DNA of 64,000 nt from Humidesulfovibrio mexicanus (GTDB lineage Bacteria; Desulfobacterota; Desulfovibrionia; Desulfovibrionales; Desulfovibrionaceae), in assembly GCF_900188225.1 (NCBI RefSeq), contig NZ_FZOC01000005.1:124001-188000 (forward strand). Direction: 5' to 3'. The notes under the pieces were generated by a model. That model ran no database searches. It saw only the letters and a list, made by a program, of their open reading frames with translations, and was not told where the DNA came from. This document shows, piece after piece, positions 44,001 to 53,905 of the stretch. The number at the start of each line of letters is the position of its first letter. Within the stretch, counting starts at the first letter, position 1. The position numbers and the translations under genes were made by a program.

Positions 44001-44161
44001 TGGGGGCCGCGCCCGAGTTCCTCCCTGCTCAGCGTGACCATGCCTTGCCTGCCCAGCAACAGCCCCTCCCAGAAGGCGTCCAGATTCTCCGCGCCGGGAA
44101 AGCGGCAGGCCATGCCAATGACCGCGATGCACTCATCGGTGTAGTGGTATGTTTTTTTCAT
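41063..44161 (-). CDS. Type I polyketide synthase module: KS-AT-carrier
   Basis: The 1032-residue module has a ketosynthase (~12-430) with the active Cys in SACSSS (~180) and the His motifs EGHGTATPLGD and GNIGHLD. An acyltransferase (~530-850) has GHSIGEY (~627) and GAFH at the specificity site, which fits malonyl-CoA. A carrier domain carries Ser in FIELGGNSM (~951). There is no ketoreductase, dehydratase or enoylreductase, so the beta-keto group should persist. It extends the chain delivered by the preceding C-A-PCP protein. The stop overlaps the ATG of the terminal NRPS. Confidence 0.92.
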   Translation of the reverse strand: MKKTYHYTDECIAVIGMACRFPGAENLDAFWEGLLLGRQGMVTLSREELGRGPHAALLEDPQYVPMACGIQGHDHFDADFFGLSPHEAAITDPQQRLLLEYAWKAFEHAGHAPGDSRGTATGVFASCGLSSYLLINLYGHLTAGRLDMTEALLGNDKDYAATRLAYKLNLRGPAMTIQSACSSSLTALHMACQALLGGECDRALVASATLLGPQLGYLYLEGGMRSPDGRCRPYDAQGQGTIFGSGVGAVLLRRLEDAQAQGDHILAVVRATAANNDGGDKVGFTAPGVNAQATVIAEALRLSGVSPWDVDFVEGHGTATPLGDPIEVAALGTAFLEAAQAPSPEGRSILLGSVKGNIGHLDATAGLAGFIKAVLCLRHGQVPGTANFKQLNPLFGQDIAPFTVRADCSALPEHGPARLGGVSAFGLGGTNVHIVLQGPPLHDDTADSPDGPLLFLLSGRDADGLFRTQADLAAHLDRDPPCMPDLAHTLLRGRAVLPARRAMVAASLEELKAALARRQDPARFVPAGEARPAAFLFPGQGAQHPAMAGSLYRSDQRFRELFRNMAEMVRAQGGPDLQAVLSACWEGDAAAAQRIAQTQTTQPLLFALEYALARLLMENGLRPAYLLGHSIGEYTAACLAGIFSEEDAARLVVARGAAMGRATGGAMLALSIGEGQLDMLPKPLRARVELAAANTSSSCVLSGQRQYLEACAEFLARAGEQGTLLKTSGAFHSSFMDAALPSFRDELERVPMRPPQLPVVSNLTGTWADASMATPEYWLRQLRGTIRFAQCLRTLFAQRCLGVELGPGRTLCSFARQELGDECVAVSALGGRGQREPESALEILGEVWTAGGELAWDGCPGIRPGRTVPLPGYAFARQRHWIAPLADATVAGRNAPSTAPAATLPKQSRASRDGYAPPTTESERILAEIWEELLLMRPVGVEDNFIELGGNSMHVLRMVRMGTNRGLHFTAKDVFTAKTIAALCRCMEQNGHMRRDGANAVGDRVETIEDHRFDGVSDDDLQAILAATGADK

Positions 44162-44173
44162 TTTTCCTGGTTT

Positions 44174-47100
44174 TTATGCGATGTGCCGTGCGCTGCGGCG
44201 TTTTTGAGCGTGTTCCCGTTGCCGGGCACGGCGAGTAGCGGAAGGCCGCGGGCTCTGGCCCTTGACCCCGGTGCCAAGCCAGGCGGCCAGGCTTTCCACC
44301 GTGGGATTCTGGAACAGCACGGTCAGGGGGAAGCGCTTGTCCAGCCTGCGTTGCAGGTGTTCATGGACACTGACCACCAGCAGCGAGGTGCCGCCCACCT
44401 CAAAAAAGTTGTCCCGCACGCCGATGGCGTCCGTCTCAAGCGCCGCCCGCCATACGTCCAGAATGTCGGCCTCAACCGGGGTGGCCGGAGCGGTGGCCGC
44501 GGGCATGACCGGGGCCATGGGAAGCTCGCGGACGTTGATTTTGCCAGAGGGCGTGCGCGGCCAGGCCGCCACGGGGACGAACAGGTCCGGGACCATGGCC
44601 GACGGCAGCCTAGCGCCCACCCATGGGCGCAAGGTTTGGGCTAGTTGCGCGGAGTCTGGCGGCGCGCCTTTGGCGTGCGGAAGGATGTAGGCCACCAGGC
44701 GGTCGGCCCCGTCCGGCCCTGGCCTGGCCGCCGCCACGGCCTCCTTTACCGAGGGATGCCTGGCGAGCACGGCCGCGATGGCCTCCGGCTCCATGCGCAC
44801 GCCCCGTATCTTGATTTGGCGGTCCTGGCGTCCGTGGTAGCGCAACAGGCCATCCTCACCGAGGGAGACCTGGTCGCCCATGCGGAACCACCTGCCTTCA
44901 GGAGTCTCAAGGCCGGGGATCTGTGGCGGCCGGAACATGGCCCCGCGCTCTTTTGCCGCCCCCAGGTAACCATGCCCTACGCAGGGGCCGCATACGTGGA
45001 GAACGCCGGTTTCACCCCTGGGCACGGGTCGCATGGCCTCGTCGAGGATCACCGCAGTTGTGCCGTCTATAGGTCTGCCGATGGGCACGGACGGGGCATC
45101 GTGCTCTGATGCCTCGTGCCAAGTGGCGTCCATGACCTCTGTGGACCCGTAGAGGTTGAAGACGCGCACGCCGGGCAGCGCCGCGTGGGTCTTGCGCACC
45201 AGCTTCGGGGGCAGCGGCTCGCCGCTGCTCAGGATGACCCGCAGCGTGGGGGCTGTGCTGCCCAGCCCCGGCCCAACCTCATGCATGGCGGAGAGCAGGG
45301 AGGGAACCAGCACCATGTGGGTTACCCGGTGCCCGCGCATGACGGCGAGCAGTCGGTCCATGTCGCGCGTCGGTTTCGGTCCGGGAAGGACCAGGGGCAC
45401 CCCAGCGAGGACGGATCCGAATGTCTCCCACAGGAAGTCCACGAAGCAGGGGGAGGTCTTTTGGCAGGCCACGTCGCCCGTCTTCCAGGGCAGGGCCTGC
45501 CACATCCAGCACAGGCGGGTGTTCACGGCCTCGTGGGACAGCACAATGCCCTTGGGCCTGCCCGTGGAGCCGGAGGTGTACAGCAGGCAGGCCGGTGATT
45601 GCGGCAACGGAGCCGATGCCGGGATCGGGACCGAGCCGTGGGGCTGATCCGCTAAACAGACCGGGGTCTTCGCGTCCGTGGGGGGCCTGTGCGCCTCCCA
45701 TAGGGCTGTATCGCTGATGATGCAGCAACAGTCGGAGTCCCCCACGATCCATTGATTCATGCTTGCCGGGTGGTCGGGGTTGAGCGGGAGCCAGGCGCAG
45801 CCCTGGCGCCACGCGGCCAGCATGGCGGCGATGAGCAGCGGACCAGGGTGCAGCAGGATGCCCACCGTGCCCCCCGGCGCAACGTCCATCTCGGTGAGGC
45901 GCGCGGCCATGCCTTCGGCTAGAAACATCAGGCCGTCCACGCTGATGTCTCTGGACGCGTCCCGGCCGCCGTTTTGGCCTGGCAGCAGGAGCGCGGCCGC
46001 GCTGCCCTTCGCCTTGCGCAGGCGTTCCAGGCGTTGCCAGGGGGGGAGAAACTCGTGACGCAGCCCGGTCCCGTGGAGGATCGAGGGGGTATCAGGCGCG
46101 GGAACATCGTGGATCGGCGTATGGGGCCTGAGGCTGAATACTTCGGCCATCTCCGCGATCATCCGGGCCATTTTGCGTGCCCGGAGCTCGTTGATGATGT
46201 CTGTGGCGTGGACGAGGTGGCAGCGCAGGCCATCTTGCTCGGGCCAGATGAACAGTTCCACGTCAATATGTGTGGTCGCCACGGGCGCCATGACCGAACG
46301 CAGGGAGAGACCGTCGGGGGCGATGTCCAGCGGCGGGGTGTTTTGGTAGGTGAACCCAGCCTGGTACAGCGGGTTGCGGTCCAGGCCCCGGCCCCTGTCC
46401 AGGGCGCCGACCACAAGCTGGAAGGGAAGGTCCGCGTGCTCCATGGACCGCAGCACGGTGTCCTGCAGCTGCGCCAGGCACTCGCAAAAGGGCGTGTTTC
46501 GGGTGCATTCGCTGCGGACCACGAGGTTGTTCAGGAAGAAGCCGATGATGCCTTCGGTGGCGGGGTGGTCGCGCCCGGCCAGGGAGCAGCCCACGTTGAA
46601 GTCTGTCTGGCCGGAGAAGCGCGAGAGCATGAGGTTGAAAACCGCCAGCCAGGCCATGAACGGCGTGGCCTTGTGCCGCCGGGCGACCAGCTCCATTCGC
46701 TGCGCCGTGCCCTGCGGGATGGTGAACTCCACCGCCCCGCCGGTGAAGCTCTGCACCTCCGGGCGCGGGGCGTCGGTCCACAGGCGCAGGTCCGGCGTGT
46801 CCCCAAGCTGGCGCGTCCACCAGGCCAGCTCCGTGTCCACGTAGTCGGGAGTCATGCGCCGACGCTGCCACTGGGCATACTGCTCGTATGTGGGGGTGGC
46901 GCGCGCTGAATGCGGGGCGCGGCCCCTGCGGATGCCGTCGTATGCTGTGAAGAGGTCTTTGTAGAAGATGCCCACGGACCAGCCGTCGAAGACAATGTGG
47001 TGGAAGGTCGCCAGCAGGCTGTGCAGTTCCTCGCCCCGGCGGATGAGCGTGCCGCGCAGGAGCGGGCCGCTGTCGAGGTCGAAGCCCGTGGTCGCCTCGC

Positions 47101-47530
47101 GACGGGCGGCCTCGTCCAGAAGCCGAAGCTGGTCCTCCGGGTCCATGGCGGCCATGTCCCGCGTGCGCAGGGCCAGGCGCTCTGACGGCAATGTGTCCAC
47201 GGAGGGGCTGCCGTCGCCATCGGCGGGGAAGCGGCTGCGCAGGCAGCCATGCCGCGTGATGACCGTCTCCCATGCCTTTGCTAGGGCTTCCCGGTCCAGG
47301 CGGCCCGTGATCTCCAGATTGAAGGGAATGTTGTAGAACGGGTTCAGGGGCGAGAGCCTGTCCATGAACCAGAGCCGCTCCTGGGCGAAGGAGAGCAACG
47401 GCTGCGTCACCAGTTCGTCCTCCGGGCCGTAGGATGCTTGCGGGGCTGCATCCCGTTTTGCGGCGTTTTTGGCGAAGCGCAGCAATTCCTCCAGGGGCAG
47501 GGCGGCCAGGGCATTCTTGTCCATGCTCAT
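44174..47530 (-). CDS. NRPS module: C-A-PCP (beta-amino-acid type A domain)
   Basis: The 1118-residue protein has a ~45-residue N-terminal linker, a condensation domain with an intact HHIVFDG (~177-183), an adenylation domain (LLYTSGSTG ~650, GKIN A10 Lys ~995) and a carrier (FFEVGGTSL, ~1047). Its code reads V-D-W-V-L-S-L-?-D-K. The region before the final Asp is one residue shorter than usual (YGSTEVMDATW). It strongly resembles the beta-alanine signature VDWVISLADK. The C-terminal ~30 residues are highly basic (RRARQREHAQKRR). The ATG overlaps the stop of the Cy module. Confidence 0.92.
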   Translation of the reverse strand: MSMDKNALAALPLEELLRFAKNAAKRDAAPQASYGPEDELVTQPLLSFAQERLWFMDRLSPLNPFYNIPFNLEITGRLDREALAKAWETVITRHGCLRSRFPADGDGSPSVDTLPSERLALRTRDMAAMDPEDQLRLLDEAARREATTGFDLDSGPLLRGTLIRRGEELHSLLATFHHIVFDGWSVGIFYKDLFTAYDGIRRGRAPHSARATPTYEQYAQWQRRRMTPDYVDTELAWWTRQLGDTPDLRLWTDAPRPEVQSFTGGAVEFTIPQGTAQRMELVARRHKATPFMAWLAVFNLMLSRFSGQTDFNVGCSLAGRDHPATEGIIGFFLNNLVVRSECTRNTPFCECLAQLQDTVLRSMEHADLPFQLVVGALDRGRGLDRNPLYQAGFTYQNTPPLDIAPDGLSLRSVMAPVATTHIDVELFIWPEQDGLRCHLVHATDIINELRARKMARMIAEMAEVFSLRPHTPIHDVPAPDTPSILHGTGLRHEFLPPWQRLERLRKAKGSAAALLLPGQNGGRDASRDISVDGLMFLAEGMAARLTEMDVAPGGTVGILLHPGPLLIAAMLAAWRQGCAWLPLNPDHPASMNQWIVGDSDCCCIISDTALWEAHRPPTDAKTPVCLADQPHGSVPIPASAPLPQSPACLLYTSGSTGRPKGIVLSHEAVNTRLCWMWQALPWKTGDVACQKTSPCFVDFLWETFGSVLAGVPLVLPGPKPTRDMDRLLAVMRGHRVTHMVLVPSLLSAMHEVGPGLGSTAPTLRVILSSGEPLPPKLVRKTHAALPGVRVFNLYGSTEVMDATWHEASEHDAPSVPIGRPIDGTTAVILDEAMRPVPRGETGVLHVCGPCVGHGYLGAAKERGAMFRPPQIPGLETPEGRWFRMGDQVSLGEDGLLRYHGRQDRQIKIRGVRMEPEAIAAVLARHPSVKEAVAAARPGPDGADRLVAYILPHAKGAPPDSAQLAQTLRPWVGARLPSAMVPDLFVPVAAWPRTPSGKINVRELPMAPVMPAATAPATPVEADILDVWRAALETDAIGVRDNFFEVGGTSLLVVSVHEHLQRRLDKRFPLTVLFQNPTVESLAAWLGTGVKGQSPRPSATRRARQREHAQKRRSARHIA

Positions 47531-50500
47531 GCCGCTTCCTCCTGGCGCCGTGTCCCGGCCAGCTGTTCGAGCAGGGCGTCCGCCAGTTCAGCGATGGTGG
47601 GCGCGGCGAAGAATCGCGCCAGGGGGGGGCGGATAAAGAGCCTGTCTTCGATGCGTGCCATGAGCTGCATGGCCATGAGGGAATTCCCTCCAAGTTCGAA
47701 GAAGTTGGACATGGCACCGGGTGCCGGGGACGGAAGCACCTCCTCCCACAGTTCCGCAAGCAGCAGTTCCATGGCGTTGGCCGGGGGGCGCTGTTCTTCC
47801 TGCATCTGTGCAGTACGGGAAAGGGGAGTAGCGGCCAGCGCCTTGCGATCCAACTTGCCGTTCGGAGTCAGGGGGAATTTGTCCACGACGAACAGGGCCT
47901 TGGGTTGCATCTGCACGGGCAGCCGCGAGAAAAGCCATGTCCGAACCCCTCGCGGGTTGATTCCTTTCGGACCGGGAAGCAGGAACGCTCCGAGCACTTC
48001 GGCACCGCGCCCCCCCACCGCGCACACCACCGCCCGCCGGATGTCCGGATGCCGGTGCAGTTCGTTTTCCACCTCGGCCGGATCCAGGCGGTAGCCGTTG
48101 ATGTTGAGCTGGAAATCCTTGCGGCCCATTATTTCGATAAGTCCGTCGGGACGGTAGCGGCCCATGTCTCCGGTGCGGTAAAGCCGTTCCCCCGTGCGCG
48201 GATGGGCCACGAAGTTCAGCGCATCGAGCGTTGGGTCCGTGTTGCTGCTCATGCACAGGGGCGCGCCGCCGCAATACATCTCCCCGCAGACCCAGTCCGG
48301 AGCGTCCTGCAGCACTGGTGTCAGGATGTGGTAGCTGGCGTTGTCTATGGGCCTGCCGTAGGGAATGGTGTCCCATCCGTCCGGCGTGTCGGCGGTGTCG
48401 TGCATGATGTTCCATACGGTGGTTTCGGTTGGGCCGCCTATGGAGACGAGACGGGCCTTGGGCGCGGCGGCTCGAAGTCGCTGAATGATGCCCGGATCGA
48501 GCCAGTCTCCGCCCAGGATGGCCAAGCGCAAGTCCGGCAGGGAGGCCTCGCCACCCTTCTGTGCCAGCAGGCACTCCATGAGCATGGGCACACTGTTCCA
48601 GATGCTGACGCGCTCCGCGCGCACCATCCGCGCCCAGTGGGCCGTATCAAGCGCCCTGTCATGGTCCAGGCAGACCATGGCCGCCCCGGCGGCCATGGCC
48701 CCGAAGATGTCAAAGACCGAAAGGTCGTGGTGCAGGGCGGTAACGCCCAGAAATACGTCGTCCTCGTCAATGCGGAAGCGGCCATTGGTGTAGGCCACCA
48801 TGTTGAGCAGCGCCTTGTGTCCCACTGTGACGCCCTTGGGCGCGCCCGTGGAGCCGGAGGTGAAGATCATGTACGCAGGGTCGCTTTGCACCGGTCCGCG
48901 CGGTGGGGGCAAGCTTTCGGCTGGAAGAAGCAGGTCGTCTACGGAGACGAAGGGCGTGGGGTCGCCGCCGCCTGTGTGCAGGAATGCGCCTTCGGCCAGC
49001 ACCAGGCGGGGACGGCTGGCTGCCAGGACACTTTGGGTCCGCGCGGGCGGCGCGCCCGTATCCAGGGGCAGATAGGCCAGCCCGGCCGCCTGGATGCCAA
49101 GGACCGCCGCCACCTGCTTCCAACCGCGCCGGAGCAGCACGCCCGCCACAGGCGTCGGTCCGGGCCGCGGTGCGTCCGCGCCGGAATCGAGCGCCTGCCG
49201 GATGCGCGCGCCGATGGTCCGCGCGTGGCGCAACAGCGTTCCGTAAGAAATGCGCTCCACTCCGCTGATTACGGCGATCTTGCTCGGGAAACGCTCCGCT
49301 CTGGCCTCGAATAGCCCATAGACCGTGGTGTCGGGCAAAGCGAGCGGGGTGACGTTCTGCCTATCGCGAGCGCAGAGCTGCCGCGCAGGGATGCTGGCCG
49401 GATGCGTTGCGTTCCAGGCGTCTTCGTCGTCGGCGAACCATTTCAGGAGGCGGAGGTATTCGTCGAACATGTCGTTGGGGACACCGGCCGGGTATGCCCC
49501 CTGCTGGATGTCCCAGTTGACCCGCAGGCTGTCGTCCAGCAGGAAATACTGGCAGTCGAGCTGCACCTGGGGCGTCTCCCCTTTGGAGTTCGCCACTTCG
49601 CCGAAGGTCGCGATGGCCTGCTCCAGGTTTTTGCCGACGGCGCGCCTGTCGGGCATGGCCGTGAAAACCACCGGCATGGCTTGGAGGTCCAGGCCGCCCA
49701 TGTCGCTGGCGCGCTCGCGCAGCAACCGCAGCCCTGAAACGCTGCCGTGCTCCAGATCCGTCCACATGCGCAACTGCAGGTGCTTTGCCCGCTCCAAGAA
49801 TGTTGCGCCGGAGTCCAAGTCCACCTCCAGCAGGGTGAAGGAGGCGAATTCCCCCACCATGTCGGACACATCCGGGTGCCAGTCCAGGTTCCGGTTGAAG
49901 CGCGGGAAGTTTAGGGTGAAACGCCGCATCCCGCTCCACAGGCCGATGACTTCCCCGTAGAGCGCGCCCATGAAGGACGTGAGGGATAGGCCGTGGTGGG
50001 CGCACGATTTCTGGATGGCGGCGGTGTGCTCCCGCGACAGGGTTCGGGTGTGGGTGAAGAATCCGCGCGGCTCAGCACCGACGGCGCACTCGGACGGCGG
50101 GCGCGGCAGGGCCGGGGCCGGAGGGAGCGTCGCCAGCCGTTTTCGCCAGTAGGCCAGGTCGCGCTCGCTGTCCTTACTTTTGACGTGTTCCTCCACGGCC
50201 AGCACGTAATCGCGGAAGCGCAGCCGCAAGGGCGGCAGGGACGCCTCGGGATCACGGTATAGGGCGGCCAGATCCTCGATGACGATCTGGAAGCTGCGTC
50301 CGTCGAAGCACCACATGTCCCATTTGAAATGCAGACGGCCTTGCCCCGGCCCTCCGGTGCGGGAGAAACGCACCTGGCTTTGGGGCCAGCGCCGCAGGTC
50401 GGCCGTTGCTTCCTGCATACTCCGGGCTGTGTCCGCGAGACGCGCGGCCTGCTGTTCCGGGTCCAGGGCGCTAAAGTCCTCCTCGGGAACTTCCATGGAT

Positions 50501-50820
50501 GGAACCGTCTCCAGAACGCGCTGCAGCCCTTCGTCGCAAATAACGCAACGTAGCATGTCGTGCCGCAGCACCAGCTTGTCCAGTGCCCTGGCGAGCCTGT
50601 TCAGGTCCAGTCCATGGCAGCGAAGCTCCAGGTAGAGCTGCATCCCGGTGCCGCCTGTGAGGCCGTTGCTGCGCCCGATCCAGTATGCCTGTTGCAGGTC
50701 TGTCAGGGGGAAGGGTTCGTATCTGCTGTCCTCGGGCCCTGGCCGCAGGCGCGGTTGCGTATTGCTATGGGGTATGGCCGCGTTGAGCTGGTCTTTGGAG
50801 AAGGTGAAGCGTCGTGCCAT
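47527..50820 (-). CDS. NRPS module: heterocyclization (Cy)-A(cysteine-like)-PCP
   Basis: The 1097-residue protein starts with a heterocyclization domain. PLTDLQQAYWIGR is the Cy entry motif, and the active motif D-x4-D-x2-S is DMWCFDGRS (~168-176), replacing HHxxxDG. The adenylation domain (MIFTSGSTG ~652) has a code reading D-L-F-N-I-G-I-V-W-K, close to DLYNLSLIWK of cysteine-activating domains. The carrier Ser is in FFELGGNSL (~1046). Such modules turn Cys into a thiazoline ring, as in yersiniabactin and pyochelin synthesis. No oxidase is seen. The start at 50820 follows GAGGAC. Confidence 0.92.
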   Translation of the reverse strand: MARRFTFSKDQLNAAIPHSNTQPRLRPGPEDSRYEPFPLTDLQQAYWIGRSNGLTGGTGMQLYLELRCHGLDLNRLARALDKLVLRHDMLRCVICDEGLQRVLETVPSMEVPEEDFSALDPEQQAARLADTARSMQEATADLRRWPQSQVRFSRTGGPGQGRLHFKWDMWCFDGRSFQIVIEDLAALYRDPEASLPPLRLRFRDYVLAVEEHVKSKDSERDLAYWRKRLATLPPAPALPRPPSECAVGAEPRGFFTHTRTLSREHTAAIQKSCAHHGLSLTSFMGALYGEVIGLWSGMRRFTLNFPRFNRNLDWHPDVSDMVGEFASFTLLEVDLDSGATFLERAKHLQLRMWTDLEHGSVSGLRLLRERASDMGGLDLQAMPVVFTAMPDRRAVGKNLEQAIATFGEVANSKGETPQVQLDCQYFLLDDSLRVNWDIQQGAYPAGVPNDMFDEYLRLLKWFADDEDAWNATHPASIPARQLCARDRQNVTPLALPDTTVYGLFEARAERFPSKIAVISGVERISYGTLLRHARTIGARIRQALDSGADAPRPGPTPVAGVLLRRGWKQVAAVLGIQAAGLAYLPLDTGAPPARTQSVLAASRPRLVLAEGAFLHTGGGDPTPFVSVDDLLLPAESLPPPRGPVQSDPAYMIFTSGSTGAPKGVTVGHKALLNMVAYTNGRFRIDEDDVFLGVTALHHDLSVFDIFGAMAAGAAMVCLDHDRALDTAHWARMVRAERVSIWNSVPMLMECLLAQKGGEASLPDLRLAILGGDWLDPGIIQRLRAAAPKARLVSIGGPTETTVWNIMHDTADTPDGWDTIPYGRPIDNASYHILTPVLQDAPDWVCGEMYCGGAPLCMSSNTDPTLDALNFVAHPRTGERLYRTGDMGRYRPDGLIEIMGRKDFQLNINGYRLDPAEVENELHRHPDIRRAVVCAVGGRGAEVLGAFLLPGPKGINPRGVRTWLFSRLPVQMQPKALFVVDKFPLTPNGKLDRKALAATPLSRTAQMQEEQRPPANAMELLLAELWEEVLPSPAPGAMSNFFELGGNSLMAMQLMARIEDRLFIRPPLARFFAAPTIAELADALLEQLAGTRRQEEAA

Positions 50821-50851
50821 TGTGTCCTCGTATGCGGTTGTGCGGGGGGCT

Positions 50852-53800
50852 TCAGGACGCCGCAGCCCCGGCGGGCGCGGACTGCTCGCGTAGCCTGGCG
50901 TCCACAAGCCGCTCCAGGGCGTTCAGGGTGTTTGCCGTGCTGAATTCCGAGAGGCTGACAGTCGCCCCGGTTGTGGTCCGGATGGCCGTAAGAATGCGAA
51001 TAGCGGCGATAGATGTGCCGCCAAGGGCGAAGAAGTTGTCGTCCTCGCCCAGTTCCTCTAGACCCAGCACCGATCCCCAGATTGCCGCCAATTTGTCCAG
51101 CAGCTGCGGTTCCCCGCTATCGTCGTCCGCGCCCGGCCAGGCCGGAGCTTCCGGATTGGCCGCCGGGATGCTTTCCAGCGTTGCCTCGGCCGGAACGGGC
51201 ATGTCCAGCCAGTGGCTATCGCGGGTAAAGGGGTACAAAGGCAGCCGGAGTCTGCGGGCGGATGCGTCGGCCGGATTCAGGGCCACGCCCTGCACATGCA
51301 GTTCGATAAGTCCTTGGGCTGCCGCCTGACCCTCGTCTCCGCCCTGCACCCGCGCGGCGTCGAGCAAAGGCGTCCAGCTCCAGGCTCCGGCCTGGGCGGT
51401 CAGGGTTTGCGCGGCCGGGGCGGCGAGCACCGGCCGCGGCCCGATTTCGATGAAGGCGGCCGCACCGTTTTCCACGGCGTAAAGCAGGCCTTGCCGGAAC
51501 AGGACGGGCCTCAGGGTGTGGCTTCTCCAGTATTCGGGCGTACAAAGCAGCGTGGTCTCGGCCTTGCCCGTCATGTTGGAGATCACCGGCAGTGCGGGCT
51601 CGTGGAATGTTGTACGCCGCAGCTCATCCAGGAACGCCTCGATCATGGGCTCCATGAGCGGCGAATGGAAGGCGTGGGACACGGCCAGCCGTGTGCAGCG
51701 GAGGCCCTGCCCGGAGAGCTGCCCGGCCAGGGCGGCCACGGCCTCCGGCGTGCCGGAGACCACGGTCTGCTCCGGGGAGTTGTGCGCGGCGATGACGGGG
51801 GCGGGCTGGCCGGGGACGCTTTGAACGGCCTCAAGCCAGGGGAGCAGCGCCTCGGGCGGCGCGGCCACGGCCATCATGCTTCCGCCGGGCAGCGCGGCCA
51901 TGAGGCGTCCGCGCGCGCAGACCAGCCGCACGGCGTCCTCCAGCGAGAATACCCCTGCCGCGCAGGCGGCCGTGTATTCGCCCAGGCTGTGGCCCATAAA
52001 CGCGTCCGGCCGCGCTCCGCGCTGGCGAAGCATGTCGTGCAGGGCGCAGCCGATGGACAGCAGCACGGGCTGGGCCAGGTCGGTGCGGCTCAGCTCCTCC
52101 GGGGTGGTTTCGGGCGAAAGCGCCCGCCCCACGAGATCCGTTCCGGCGTGCCGCTCCACCAGCCTGGCTGAACGCTCCAGGCTGGCGCGGAAGGTCTCGT
52201 CGCTGTTGCAGAGCGCGCGCACCATGCCCGGCGCCTGCGCACCCTGGCCGGAAAAGACCGCCACCAGGCTGCGGGTGCCTGTTTCCGCAGGCCGCATCGG
52301 CGGAGAAGCGGCGGCGCGGCGCAGCGACTGCACCAGCTCTTCACTGTTGCGGCCCCAGGCCCCGGCGCGCCAGGGCAGCGCCTTGCGGGTGCGCAGGCTC
52401 TGCACGGAAAGCCCGCGCAGGGGGTGTTCCGGCCGGGATTCAAGGTGTTCGGCCCAACGCGCGCACAGCGCTGCGAGCCCGTCGCGGCTGGCCGCGCTCA
52501 GGTAGAGGCTGTGGATGCCGGAATCCTTCCCGGATTCGAAGCCGTCGGGCTCGCGTGGCCATTGCTCCAGCACCGCGTGGCAGTTGGTTCCGCCGAAGCC
52601 GAAGGAGCTGAGGGCGGCGATGCGCGGGCCGCCGGATTCCCATTCGGCGCGCTCCCGAAGGATGCGGAAGGCGCTGCCCTCAAGGGACATTCCGGGGTTT
52701 GGCTCGTCATAGTTGATCTGCGGGACAAAGGTCTCGTGCTCAAGGCAGAGGATGACCTTGAGCAGGGCGAGCATTCCGGCCGCGGCTCCCAGGTGGCCGT
52801 AATTAGCCTTGGCCGAGCCCAGGATGCAAGGAGCCGTGCGCGCATCGTTCCGGAACACGGCGTCCAGGGCCGCGAACTCGATGGGGTCGCCCAAGATTGT
52901 GCCTGTGCCGTGGGCCTCCACAAGCTGCACCTCGCCGCTGCGCACCCCGGCCGCGCTCTGCGCCATGCGGATTACTGCCCGCTGGCCCTGAACGCTCGGG
53001 CTGGAGTAGCCGGGCCGGGCCGCGCCGTCGTTGTTCACCGCGCATCCGCGGATGACGGCGTGAATGGCGTCGCCATCGGCGATGGCGTCGCCCAAGCGCT
53101 TGAGCAGCACGGCGCCCGCGCCCTCTCCGCTGATGGTGCCCGAGGCCCTGGCGTCGAAAGGGCGGCAATGCCCGGTGGGCGAGAGGATGCTTTCCGGTTC
53201 CGCCAGGTAGCCCCATCCGCGTGGCGAACTGACGCTTGCGGCCACGGCCAGGGCAAGGTCGCAGCTGTGGTCCAGCAGGTTCTGACAGGCGGTGGCCACG
53301 GCCACTAGGCCGGTGGAGCAGGCGGTTTGCACGTTGACGCTGGGGCCGCACAGGCCCAGCTTGTAGGATATCCAGGTGCTCAGGAAGTCCTGCCCGTTGA
53401 ACAGGGCGGGCTGCAGATAGGCCAGGCACTGGTTGGCAAAATAGTCCGGCCGCACGTTGCAGGGCCAGTAGAGGCTGAACTGCGCCCCTGCGAAGACCCC
53501 GGCTAGGCCGCAGTCCGGGCCGGGAACCACTCCCGCGTCCTCAAAAGCGTGCCATGAGGCTTCCAGCATGAGCCTGAGCTGCGGATCCATGCTGCGCGCC
53601 TCCGCCGGCGTGTATCCGAAAAAACCGGCGTCGAAGAAGTCCACCCCCCCCATTTGTGCGCTCATAGGCACGAAGCAGGGGTGATTTCTGAGACGTGCCG
53701 GACATCCCGCCACGCGCAGCGCTTCCGTGTCCAGGGACCGGACAACCTCCACTCCGTCGAGCAGGTTGCGCCAGAGCTGATCCAGGTCCTCGGCCTGGCT

Positions 53801-53875
53801 GAAGCGTCCGGCCATGCCAATGACCGCCACGGCGTTCGTGTACGCATCGGATTCCCATTTGCTGTGCATCGCCAT
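50852..53875 (-). CDS. Type I polyketide synthase module: KS-AT-ACP
   Basis: The 1007-residue module has a ketosynthase (~15-440) with TACSTG (Cys ~185), EAHGTGT and KANYGHLG. An acyltransferase (~540-850) has [10 protein letters not shown] (~630) and HAFH (~731), the malonyl-CoA signature. A carrier domain has Ser in FFALGGTSI (~948). Reductive domains are absent. It elongates the acyl chain from the upstream C-AMP ligase-KR-PCP protein with one malonyl unit. A GGAGGAAACAC site precedes the ATG at 53875. Confidence 0.92.
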   Translation of the reverse strand: MAMHSKWESDAYTNAVAVIGMAGRFSQAEDLDQLWRNLLDGVEVVRSLDTEALRVAGCPARLRNHPCFVPMSAQMGGVDFFDAGFFGYTPAEARSMDPQLRLMLEASWHAFEDAGVVPGPDCGLAGVFAGAQFSLYWPCNVRPDYFANQCLAYLQPALFNGQDFLSTWISYKLGLCGPSVNVQTACSTGLVAVATACQNLLDHSCDLALAVAASVSSPRGWGYLAEPESILSPTGHCRPFDARASGTISGEGAGAVLLKRLGDAIADGDAIHAVIRGCAVNNDGAARPGYSSPSVQGQRAVIRMAQSAAGVRSGEVQLVEAHGTGTILGDPIEFAALDAVFRNDARTAPCILGSAKANYGHLGAAAGMLALLKVILCLEHETFVPQINYDEPNPGMSLEGSAFRILRERAEWESGGPRIAALSSFGFGGTNCHAVLEQWPREPDGFESGKDSGIHSLYLSAASRDGLAALCARWAEHLESRPEHPLRGLSVQSLRTRKALPWRAGAWGRNSEELVQSLRRAAASPPMRPAETGTRSLVAVFSGQGAQAPGMVRALCNSDETFRASLERSARLVERHAGTDLVGRALSPETTPEELSRTDLAQPVLLSIGCALHDMLRQRGARPDAFMGHSLGEYTAACAAGVFSLEDAVRLVCARGRLMAALPGGSMMAVAAPPEALLPWLEAVQSVPGQPAPVIAAHNSPEQTVVSGTPEAVAALAGQLSGQGLRCTRLAVSHAFHSPLMEPMIEAFLDELRRTTFHEPALPVISNMTGKAETTLLCTPEYWRSHTLRPVLFRQGLLYAVENGAAAFIEIGPRPVLAAPAAQTLTAQAGAWSWTPLLDAARVQGGDEGQAAAQGLIELHVQGVALNPADASARRLRLPLYPFTRDSHWLDMPVPAEATLESIPAANPEAPAWPGADDDSGEPQLLDKLAAIWGSVLGLEELGEDDNFFALGGTSIAAIRILTAIRTTTGATVSLSEFSTANTLNALERLVDARLREQSAPAGAAAS

Positions 53876-53905
53876 GTGTTTCCTCCACCTGGGCTTGGCC
53901 GGGCG

